Source: Phytophthora quininea
Lineage: Eukaryota > Oomycota > Peronosporomycetes > Peronosporales > Peronosporaceae
Direction of reading: 5' to 3'
Assembly (NCBI GenBank): GCA_011947345.1
Contig: JAAVTG010000261.1
Span: 124,001 to 188,000, forward strand
Length of the DNA: 64,000 bases
Positions 44,208 through 54,031 of this stretch are shown piece by piece (position 1 is the first letter of the stretch; each line of letters begins with the position of its first letter). Under the pieces are notes generated by a model, which was not told the origin of the DNA, did not search any database, and saw only the letters and a program-made list of their open reading frames with translations. The position numbers and the translations under genes were made by a program.

Positions 44208-47115
44208 AAAGAAATTTAAGTTGATTAACCAGTCGGATAAACCGTTTTTCTAGCTACGATCGAATACTACTTAGTCGCTCTGCTGCTTAGTTTCGTGGAA
44301 TCCAAACGTGACTTGCTGGTAGTGTGTTTCGCGGCGCAGGTGGGTCAAAGCCTAACTTCTCCAGAACAGAGGTTACAATTTTGTCGTCAATCCCAAGCTC
44401 CGCTGAATGGTGATTGATGAACAGACAGTGTCGTCGAAAAGAGGACATCACATTTGGACGCTTGATATTTCAGCTGTAGTTTCACGGAATAGTATGTCGT
44501 TTCTCAATCTCCACGTAGCATGGAACGCGATCGCAGTGTGGACTCGCCACAGTAGCAGGACCACCTTTTGGTTCTGCCTCCACTCCCTATTCAGGTCTCG
44601 TGGTTTAGGAAAAATTAGCAATCGCCAATCCGACTCCGTCGCGAAAGCCTTATGCCATGGGGACCACAATGGGGTCCACATTTGCGTCAGAGCTGGGCAC
44701 GAGAAGAAACAGTGCTCTACTGTTTCTATCGCAGCACATGATCGTCTCACACACTGTTGAATCGTAGGATTTAACGACTTGAGGAAGAACAGCCTTGATC
44801 CGACAATGAGGTCTCCAAAGAACATTCTCAGCATCACATCGTGGACAACAGGAACAAGAAACTGGCGGAGGGCGTGTATCTGTTGTAACGTAGTATGGAT
44901 CTGTCGTTGCGGACAGCCAAGCACTTTCATGGGGTGTGGTTGCACGCATCTATCAGGCCGCAACAATTTGTCCCAGTCTTGAGATTTTAGATTTGGGAAG
45001 AACCGAGATGTTTTTCCGACTGTCAGTCCAGATGTCGGCGGCATTGCACCTCGCGTTGCCACGCTTATTCCACCTGTCTCTGGGTGTGGCAATACCCGTT
45101 CAAACACCTGGGCTAGCTGTCGATAAAGCTGGGTGATATCCGTCAGTGCAACCGTGGACCCCAGAATTGGACGTAGCTCGGTAGATACCCCTGAAAAACA
45201 CCATGAGGGTTGGCCATCGATGGGAAGTATCTAGAAAGTCTGCTATACACCATTTGCCTTTTGAAGCAAGCTCTTTACAGAGGCTCCGGAACTTGACAGG
45301 TCCTGTACCCAGTGGTGCGCGATGAGCATCTTGTCTGCGCCACACTTGGAAATTTGTCCATGCATTCCACCATATTGGGCTGAATAACGAGTTTTGGAGT
45401 GTCTTCATTCTAGTGTATCGTAATGAGTACTTGCTTGGCCATTTTACGCGTCTCCAATCTTGCAGTAGTTTACGCCACCATAACGGGAGCATTGTTGCTT
45501 TCCATCCAGGAGGTTCAGGTGGATTTTGTAGCAAAACTCTCCCGACCACGGACGTACAAATTCCCCATATCGGTGTCGTAGTAATTCTGCTATGGGTCTA
45601 TACCACACTGTTTCGTCGTATTCATTATGACAAGCGAGGACTTTGACAAATTTTTGAAGGAAGAGAAAACGTTGTCTCCGGATGCGGGACATAATCTCTG
45701 GTACCCCAATTCCATCGCCTTGCCGTGCTTGTATGGCAAATGAAGTGGGAACGATGTTAATACCTCCACGACTAGCTCCAACCCGGTTGTAGAGTATGAA
45801 CGTTTTTATGGCGCTTTGCCACCGTTTGATATACCTAGTGGGAATAACAGTCGTCGTCGTAAAGTACCATATCGTCGACAGTACGATAGCTTGGACAATT
45901 AGTCGCCTTCCCACGAGTGTTCGAGCTCGCCCTTTCTAAAGTTGAAGTCTTGTCATCAGCTTGTGATCTAATTGTTTGGCTAACTCGGTCGAAGTGTCGA
46001 GATTACCAAATGGTAGACCAAGGTACTTGACGGTGTCACCTTTTTCAGCGATCGTAGTGGTTCAAGAATGAGAGGCTTTCGGTGATTATTGAGACTCATT
46101 ATTACGCTCTTGGAGTGGTTGAGTTTAGCTCCTGATCCCGCGCAGTAGCAGTCAACGAGCTGCAGTTCATTTTTGAGAGAAGAAGTATCATTGGCGAATA
46201 GCACTGTGTCTTCTGCAAAAATGCTACTGGAATCGAGAGCGTGTCGTCAACTCGAACACCAAGCTCTCGTTTCTCTCGAAGCAAATTTCCCAGGGGTTCA
46301 AGTGTCAGCGCAAAAGAAAAGGTGAAAGGGGGTCACCTTGCTTAACACCTCGGGATGGCTCCAGCGCATCTTGCGCCCAATCATTTATCATTAACGAACA
46401 TTTTGATCCTTTGTATAGTAAGTTGATCCACGAGAGGAACCGCTTTCCAAAACGTTGACGCTCCATTACTTTGAAAAGGTAATTTCGATTAACGCGGTCA
46501 TATGCCTTCGCGAAGTCAAGGAAGGCTGCAACTCCTTGCCTGTGTTCACAGGTCACCAAATGTTGGAGGTCGTGTACTAACATGACTTGTTGATGAATAG
46601 ATCTTCCGGGGATAAATCCTTTTGATCCGGGTGCACTAAGGAAGCCATGAACGGCCTCAGCCTATCGGTCAGGACTCGTGATAAAATCTTTACTTCAACT
46701 GGAATCAACGTTATTGGCCGGAAGTTTCCGGGGTCCGCTCGATCTCCTTTTTGAACAACAATGCAACTGATGAGTATCTTTGATGTGGTAGCAGCTCGCC
46801 TCTCTCAAGTTGATAGCAAAACACGATCCGTAAAATATTCCCAAACAAGTCTGGGTCGATATGATAGAATGCCGAAGTAAACCCATCTGGGCCAGGAGCA
46901 GAATGGTTTTTCATCGATCGAATTGCTGCAGAGAATTCGTCGCTTGATAAGTCGCTTTCGAGTCCATCTGCAGCTTCAGGGGTTAAAGTCCTGTCGATCG
47001 ATTCTAGTAGACGGTGCTGTGCTGGTTCATCTAGTTGGTAATCATTCTTGTTGTATTTTGTGTCTCCGAAAATCTCACCCCAATGTTTTTGGAAGCCCTG
47101 CGTAATTTCAGCAGG
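44208..47115 (-). mobile_element. LINE-2, 5'-truncated, nested in LINE-1 in opposite orientation
   Basis: Minus-strand translation, from high to low coordinates: SAPGPDGFTSAFYHIDPDLF, AFLDFAKAYDRVNRNYLF, SRGVKQGDPLSPF (RT), then RLIVQAIVLSTIWYFTTTTV, the C-terminal region, and CPALTQMWTPLWSPWHKAFA. It belongs to the same family as LINE-1 but to a diverged copy. The endonuclease and ORF1 are missing, and many stops and frame changes are present. Its 3' end (AACTTAAATTTCTTT) matches the LINE-1 end in position, and it is bounded by a 17-bp duplication. Confidence 0.9.
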
Positions 47116-47132
47116 CGATATTTGGAATCAAG

Positions 47133-47953
47133 GTAAGTAGCTGTCTCCCAACAGAACCATCTACGCGATTCTTCCCAAGTTTGCGATCGCAAGATTGGAA
47201 GGTGATTCTCCAGCAAGTTCCGGAGTTGATGCATCATCCGATGGAAGACCTGGGGTGTCCTCGACAAAGGATTCATGAAACCTTGTCCAGTGTGATTTCT
47301 CTACGTGGATATCTACTGCCTGTAATTCATGATGTTACAGTACGAATGTGCTTTGGAGACCTCACAGTCGGTTCACGACTATACTTCCTCAGAGAACTAA
47401 ATCCTACCATCCAAAACTGCGTTCGTCCGGAATGCCAGGAGATCGAAACGGTAGAACACTGTTTTTCACGTGCCCGTCAGTAGAACCAATGTGGAGCGAA
47501 CTATGGAGCCGGTGGTCGAGGTTCTTTGCGTCGATCTAAGCTGGAGGTTGCTACTCTTCCCAAGATTGCAAGACCTTCGTAGGAACTGGAGAAGTGAGCA
47601 CAAAGAACTGATACTTCTATGGAGGATCTACACAGCGATTGTGTTTCATGCAACATGGCGGCTCAGGAACGACATTCATTTCCAGGAAACGACAGCTGAA
47701 GTGCCAAATATTCTCAATCTCCTGAACTCGTTCAAGATGCACCACCAATTCCTCTACCAACACGCACATGAGCTTCATTGCAACCGCGCTACTGTGGTCC
47801 GCGTGCTGCAAAAACTTGGCTTTGATCCGCCAGAAAATAATATCCCGGAACCCATGCACCACATGTGGACGACACGAACGTAACTCTCACGGATAGATAG
47901 CTTATCACCTGAAGACGAGAAATCCGCTAAACAGTTAATCAATTCAATTTCCT
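47133..47953 (+). pseudogene. LINE-1 ORF2, C-terminal end
   Basis: It contains the conserved LINE C-terminal block (HPMEDLGCPRQRIHETLS, RMCFGDLTVGSRLYFLREL, CVRPECQEIETVEHCFSRAR, ILLWRIYTAIVFHATWRLRN). A frame change at about 47475 fits a missing base (CFFTCPS-like reading). The ORF ends near 47881 and the element ends at 47953, where the duplication of the channel-gene sequence begins. Confidence 0.88.
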
Positions 47954-47973
47954 TCCTGTAAGTTTGTCCGCTG
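47954..47973 (+). repeat. LINE-1 target-site duplication, right copy
   Basis: Exact copy of 38488-38507. The first base is shared between the LINE end and the duplication, so the boundary has 1-bp uncertainty. Confidence 0.9.
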
Positions 47974-48024
47974 GCCATACAATAAGATTAGCCATCGAGC
48001 CAACTCACAAACCGTTCCCGATAG

Positions 48025-51000
48025 GTTTTCCCAGCGCCTCAACCGCCGAAATCAGAACAAAACGAATGCCGTCACAGTCACCAGCACCAAAGCGCCCTCC
48101 GGTCGCGAAACGCGGTCGTGTTGGGTCAATCCTCAAGAGGCAGGGCGCGACTAGAAAGTTGCACGCAACGGAGGACAAGGCTCGCAACCATCACGCGATG
48201 CTACAGCGATTTCACCTCCGAAAGACGTCAGACCAGTTCGACTATGGAGGTGCTAAAAGGTCCTTATCGACAAGGCCACTGGCAGACTGAAGCCCCGATT
48301 TTCCTTTCGCCGAACCATGAGCTCATGGATCGGAGCAAAACACGGCAACAAGCTCTCAGAGCGCTGACATCGATCATCACACCGAGAAGCTGGACCGCCA
48401 CAGTTCACGGCGTCTTTGTGCTCGGGGTATACCATTTCCTGCTCATCTATCTGCCGTTCGCCCTAAGCTACTATCCTGGAGGATCTCGCGTCACGACAAT
48501 CGTCGCACTTTTTCTCGAGATGTTCTTCCTGGTCGACTTGTTGCTCAACTTGAACACTGCCTACGTGCAGCACGGTGTTTTGGTGACGTCGCGGACGAAA
48601 ATCGCGCGCAAATACCTCCGTGGGTGGTTTCTTTTGACCTGCTCTTAGCTCTTCCCATCCAAGCGCTGCATTGCCTCGTCACCCACGAATTGGATCACAC
48701 CTTTCCGAGTGTCCGGTACGTGCAACTTACACTAATTGTTCTTCGGGTCCTACGGGTTTCTCTTCTTGAGATGAACGTTTTGCTCGCTCGGGTCGTGCAC
48801 CTCGGGAAGCACTTCTCGGAATGGGCTCGTTATTCGCGATATTCACACCTTCTGGGCGTGGCGCAGCTCATGTGGCTTGTTTTGTTGGTTGCCCACTATA
48901 TGGCTTGCCTGTGGCACACCGTGGAAAATTACGACTTGGTCGAGAAACACACGATGACCATTGGAGAACAGTACATTGCCGACTACTACTACGCCGTCAG
49001 TCTCATTCAAGGCCAAGGCAATACAACTGGAACATGGAGGGAAAACCTTTTTCCAGTGTCGCCATCATCTTGGGATCCGTCATCCTTGCCATCGTGTTCG
49101 GTAATGTGGCCGTGCTCGTGGACAATTTCAACGCCAACAGCACCAATTACCATCGTAAGATGGAAGCTGTGTTTGCCACGATGGAGAAAATGGATCTTCC
49201 TTTGCAGCTTCGAGAAAGAGTGAACGACTACCATAAACACGTATGGCGTCAGTACGAGGCCTTGGACGGCAATATCAACCAGTTTCGAGATGAGCTAACG
49301 CACACGTTAAAGATCGAGCTTGGCCTGTGCAGACACATGGATTTGATTGTACAGGTTTCGTTTTGGACAGACTGCACGCCAGACTTTCTCACGCAGATTG
49401 TTCTGAGCCTGGGCGTTCGAGTGTACATGCCGAACGACTATGTGGTTCGTCGTCGCGAGATCGGCGACACGATGATGATGATTAACCGCGGATGCCTCAA
49501 ATTATCAAAGCCATATAACAATAGCAAAAATTACGATGAAAATGCAACAAGTAATGTGGCAATTGGACCTGTGCTTGCGTCGCAACACGTTTCTGAAACA
49601 ATGGACGCACAGAGAGAGGGTGGCCGTGAAGACGACAGCGACGATTTGTACTCTGATGATGACCCACAAGTTGCTTTTGGTGGAGACCCGTTTGGTAGCC
49701 AGATGGAACGGAGACACAACTCTGAAAATGCTAACTTGAACGACTTCACGGACATACAAAGATTTCGCCGGATTTGTCCACAAAGACCCAGCTACCCAAC
49801 TGGTCACGGTCCAAAGAAGCCTAAAAGATACACGGAGTATTTGTATCCTGGACAAAGTTTTGGAGAGATGAGTCTTCTCATGAACTACAAGCGAACTGCG
49901 AACATTCGAGCTCTGACGTTTGTAGAGATGTGCGTCCTAGATCGGAAGTCATTTCAGACCATTATATCGCGCTATCCAGAGGACAGACGACGCGTGCTTA
50001 CGAAAATGCTCGAGAGCTGTATCGCAAAAAAATTATTCCGTTACCGTGGGAAAACATCATTGAAGCGATCTCTCAGAAGCGGCGAAACACTGGTAGCGAA
50101 GATAGCTCGTATGCCAATGTCACTGCAACCATGACTGCTGCAGAGGCGGCGGGGATTTTAGTGGAATCTATTGATGTGAGCATCCCAGACGATTCGATCA
50201 AGTACGGCTTCCAGAGTTTTAGCCAAGAGTTTATCGAGGACGCGTCCTTGGATAAGGCAAACGCGGCGGATTCTACTATCAGTAGCACTTTGCAGCATCG
50301 GTACAGTGCGCAGTATACGCGTCGGGGCTCGAGTGCTGACAGCAACGAAAAGACCAGTGAATTACCTGAGGCGGGATCCAATAGTTCGAGTTCCGACAGA
50401 ACCCTGAACAATTTGCTTATTCTCGTTCAAAGCATGGCGAACAACATGGAACGGCTACAACAAGATGTCAATGAGTTAAAACGCCGAGATCATTGCCAGT
50501 GTTGTCGAGATCAAGAATCGCCACTGCCTTCGGAGTATACCAGTGCAGCATCTCCTCTGTATCTTCCTGTCCATCGCGCAGTTTTACCCGATGACACGAT
50601 TACTAGATTTTCTCCCTTGAAAGACGATCAGCCCGCCCTACATCCCCGAAAGGCGTTCCTTGTCGCCATTCCTCACATTCTATCACCAGCTAACGGAGAT
50701 GGCTTGAGAGAAAGCGAGAAAAAAACATCAAGTCGATATCAAAAGAGCAGAAGTTATGCGCAAGGCAATCCATGCGAAACCGAGGAAGTTGCAGGATTTG
50801 TCATCCCTCCGAAATCAGTGCGCAGTGTTCAGCCATTGACCTTGCCACAAGAACAAGAGTACTCGTCGGCGAAAGATACCGGTAGCAGTAAAGCGGCTCT
50901 AGTCAAACCTTCACAAACGCAAACACTTGCAGATGCCTTGTGGAAACGCACCAATCACAGCGGCGATATGTTGAAGTATTCGGAAGAGGAGCGGAATGCG

Positions 51001-51201
51001 GCAAGACGGAAGCGCCAAATTCGATCTTGTCACAGTTTACCTGCTGATGCTCCAGTCGGAACACAAGCCACTATCAGCCCCAACATCACAGTTCTCTGGT
51101 TCGCCAGATGTCCGTTCCAACATATCAAGAATAATCCGCTTTGCGTTGACACAGAACGAAAAAATGGACACTTATTGAGGATTTCAACATTCGTCGGGTG
51201 A
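48025..51201 (+). CDS. CNBD ion channel 1, exon 2 (main coding part)
   Basis: A six-helix channel of the cyclic-nucleotide-gated/voltage-gated superfamily. Cytosolic N-terminus; S1 (VHGVFVLGVYHFLLIYLPFA) and S2 (TTIVALFLEMFFLVDLLLNL); S3-S4 region (VRYVQLTLIVLRVLRVSLLE); S5 (LLGVAQLMWLVLLVAHYMAC); pore turn YYYAVSLIQGQGNTTGTW (GQG at 49011-49019) in place of TVGYG; S6 (VAIILGSVILAIVFGNVAVL). C-linker and CNBD follow, the latter split by an acidic insert of about 110 residues. The phosphate cassette FGEMSLLMNYKRTANIRAL keeps the Glu and Arg needed for cyclic nucleotide. A long Ser-rich tail with one coiled coil ends at 51201. Frame changes at about 48632, 49050 and 50029 each fit one missing base in T or A runs. 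Confidence 0.88.
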
Positions 51202-52140
51202 AGATAGCTTGAACTGACGATGGTAAACTATTGAATCGATTCATCAAAGCCTTCGTTTTTGGTCGCATGGTGTATTCGATCTGGCTCGATCGTGATAAGT
51301 CTTTCGGTGACCGCTCGTCGTACTCAAAATGTTTTCCCGAGACTCGATCATTTACTTTCCTCACACTTCCAGATGGTTGGGAGTTTCCAGTTTTGGCTTG
51401 ATTGTTTGGAGTTCTCCTGGACAAACATTATATTGTCTGGACAGTAAGAATCTGAGGATTTCGGTCACATCTGTCACATTCGGGCAAAGTTTGTGTTGTC
51501 GTAGTATCTTGTTTCACAGTCAAATTGATCGAGGGAAGGTGAAGTTACTCCTAACAAGTATTGACATTTTTAGTAGTCAATTTGCGACTTCCTCTCCTCG
51601 TCGATCTTTACTTGCACCCGAGCCAGCACTGAGCTACGTTTTCAGGTGTTGGTGGTACTGGAGGAATTTCATTTTTCTGCAGATAGTTGACGCAAATTTA
51701 CCCACAATTGCTACCGTTGTATCCGAAGCTTTGGGCCTTGTTGGTGATACATACGAAGCTGGAGGAGGGATCCCCAATGTATAGCAAAACGAGTCGTAGG
51801 GTTTAGATTACGCCTATTCACCACGAAAGCCTTGAGTTTCTAAAGTACTTTCAGATCAGGAAGAGAATCGATTGTCGCCAACGAGATCAGGGTCGGCCGC
51901 TCCAAGTTGAATAGATTGTCGAATTCAGATAGTTCGATCAGAGATACCAAGAAAAATATCCCAGCTCCGCGTATCCCTTTGTCCAAGGCAGTAGTACCGC
52001 AGTCTGGGTGAGCACAATCGCCCTGCACGCCTACTTTGTTAGAAATAAAACGGATAGTAGATTTCCCCCATAAAATTACAGATGCTTCGTGTGCTGGCAG
52101 CGTCGCAGCTTCTCCGGGAATACTGGGAGGTTCCGATTGA
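51202..52140. other. no recognisable gene
   Basis: This lies between the 3' end of channel 1 and the LINE-3 flank. A short minus-strand ORF near 51970-52028 has GDCAHPDCGTTALDKGIRG, faintly like the zinc-finger repeats of oomycete WRKY19-like proteins, too short to call. The remainder is featureless. Confidence 0.45.
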
Positions 52141-52261
52141 TTAAACGGATTTTCTAGAGATATTCTGTTGTTGCGAGTTGAATGACTTTTCCGTCACATT
52201 TCTCGCGTTCATCCACTCCTCATAGGACTTCGCAGCCAGATCTTCGTCGACAAGAGTCAGG

Positions 52262-53663
52262 AAGGAAATTGAATTGATTAACTGTTTAGCGGATTTCTCG
52301 TCTTCAGGTGATAAGCTATCTATCCGTGAGAGTTGCGTTCGTGTCGTCCACATGTGGTGCATGGGTTCCGGGATATTATTTTCTGGCGGATCAAAGCCAA
52401 GTTGTTGCAGCACGCCGACCACAGTAGCGCGGTTGAAATGAAGCTCATGTGCGTGTCGGTAGAGGAATTGGTAGTGCATCTTGAACGAGTTCAGCAGATT
52501 GAGAATATTTGGCACTTCAGCTGTTGTTTCCTGGAAATGAATGTCGTTCCTGAGCCGCCATGTTGCATGAAACACAATCGCTGTGTAGATCCTCCATAGA
52601 AGTATCAGTTCTTTGTGCTCACTTCTCCAGTTCCTACGAAGGTCTTGTAATCTTGGGAAGAGCAGCAACCTCCAGCTTAGATCGACGCAAAAGAACCTCG
52701 ACCACCGGCTCCATAGTTCGCTCCACATTGGTTCTAATGACGGGCACGTGAAAAACAGTGTTCTACCGTTTCGATATCCTGGCATTCCGGACGAACGCAG
52801 TTTTGGATGGTAGGATGTAGTTCTCTGAGGAAGTATAGTCGTGAACCGACTGTGAGGTCTCCAAAGCACATTCGTACTATCGCATCATGAATTACAGGCA
52901 GTAGATATCCACGTAGAGAAATCACACTGGACAAGGTTTCATGAATCCTTTGTCGAGGACACCCCAGGTCTTCCATCGGATGATGCATCAACTCCGGAAC
53001 TTGCTGGAGAATCACCTTCCAATCTTGCGATCGCAAATTTGGGAAGAATCGCGTAGATGGTTCTGTTGGGAGACAGCTGCTTAGCTTGATTCCAAATATC
53101 GGTGGTGAATTCGTACTTCTTACTTCCTGCCTTCCTCCTTCGTCCGGATACGTTAGTAAGCGATGAAATAATCGGCTCATTTGATGGTAGAGCACGAAAA
53201 TGTCATGCGGAAGCACTTTCGTCCCAAGTATTGGATGAATCTCGGAGCAGACGTCCGTGAAAAATGCCGTTGACGACGGCCAGTCTCGATTGGCACCCAG
53301 AAAGTCGGCAAAACATAACTTTTTATGTTTTGCCAGTTCCCGACAGAGCGCTCGAAAGGCATTTGACCCTGACCCCAGGGGCTTCGCCGGACTTGCTGGG
53401 CTTCGCGTATCCAGTACCTGAAATTCAGGCAACTTGCTCCACCAAATTGGGGTGAATAACGCCTTCTGCAGAGTTTTCATTCTGTTGTAGTGAATCGACT
53501 CCGGGGCTGGCCATTTAATTCCGTTCCACTCCCGTAGCAAGTGTCTCCACCACAAAGGTAGCATGCTCGACCTCCAGCCCGCTGGTTTCGGTGGGTTTTG
53601 AAGTAAGAAATCACTCGATCGCGGGCGGGCGAAGTTGCCATAGCGTAATTGGATCATGTAGAG
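52262..53663 (-). mobile_element. LINE-3, 5'-truncated fragment of the LINE-1 family
   Basis: The minus strand reads the same C-terminal ORF2 region as LINE-1 with high identity: MIQLRYGNFARPRSSDFLL at the 5' break (about 53663), then REWNGIKWPAPESIHYNRMK, SPPIFGIKLSSCLPTEPS, CFGDLTVGSRLYFLREL and WRIYTAIVFHATWRL. The frame changes once at about 52745. The 3' end by homology is at about 52262; the ORF then reads into flanking DNA to 52141. No clear target duplication was found. Upstream DNA (53664-54031) contains no recognised gene. Confidence 0.85.
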
Positions 53664-54031
53664 ATACTGAGTCAGCCGAGGTAGGCCTCGACTTGGAAGC
53701 CACCACCAAGCCCTCAGTGATCCTGCCCGAGGCTCGAGCGTGGGCTTCGTCTTAGCGAAGCTACGAATTCGACTATTGACGCTTCCTACGGATGGTCCTC
53801 GCAATTTGGCTGAGTCATTACGCACAGCAGCTTCCATCAGGACTCGCTTCAGGTTGGTGGCTGAGTATCAAACGACAAGTAGTCTAAAGTGATAAAGGCG
53901 AAGACAAACCGTCCTAGTGCCAACTCGGCGCGATTTCGCAATGTGCGTACTATTCAGATCCGATCTACTGATAATGCACTGCCCAATTATTGAAATCGTA
54001 GAACGGCTTCTGGACAACTTTAAAAGCGAAC

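Larger units (their letters stand above)
38508..47953 (+). mobile_element. LINE (non-LTR retrotransposon) LINE-1 with two nested insertions
   Basis: The element is bounded by a 20-bp target-site duplication. After removal of the nested elements (42368-43522 and 44208-47115, each with its own duplication) it is about 5.35 kb. It carries ORF1 and an ORF2 with APE-type endonuclease, RT and a C-terminal zinc-knuckle-like region. It ends in CAATTTCCT without a poly(A) tail; LINE-2 ends at the homologous point. ORF2 has one in-frame stop (about 41138) and several single-base frame changes. Confidence 0.92.

Noticed and set aside
47930..47960. LINE-1 as 3'-truncated relative to LINE-3
   Set aside because: LINE-2 ends at the same homologous point with its own target duplication, so this is the family end and LINE-3 reads into flank.
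47964..48290. Model with LINE-1 inserted in a continuous coding exon of channel 1
   Set aside because: The frame from ATG 38441 does continue past the duplication for about 107 codons, but it ends in a stop and needs an extra base-insertion type shift; the GTAAGT...CGATAG intron model needs none. Kept as the alternative.
51840..52028. WRKY19-like zinc-finger gene
   Set aside because: A single weak Cys-rich stretch of about 20 residues without repeats or a WRKY motif.
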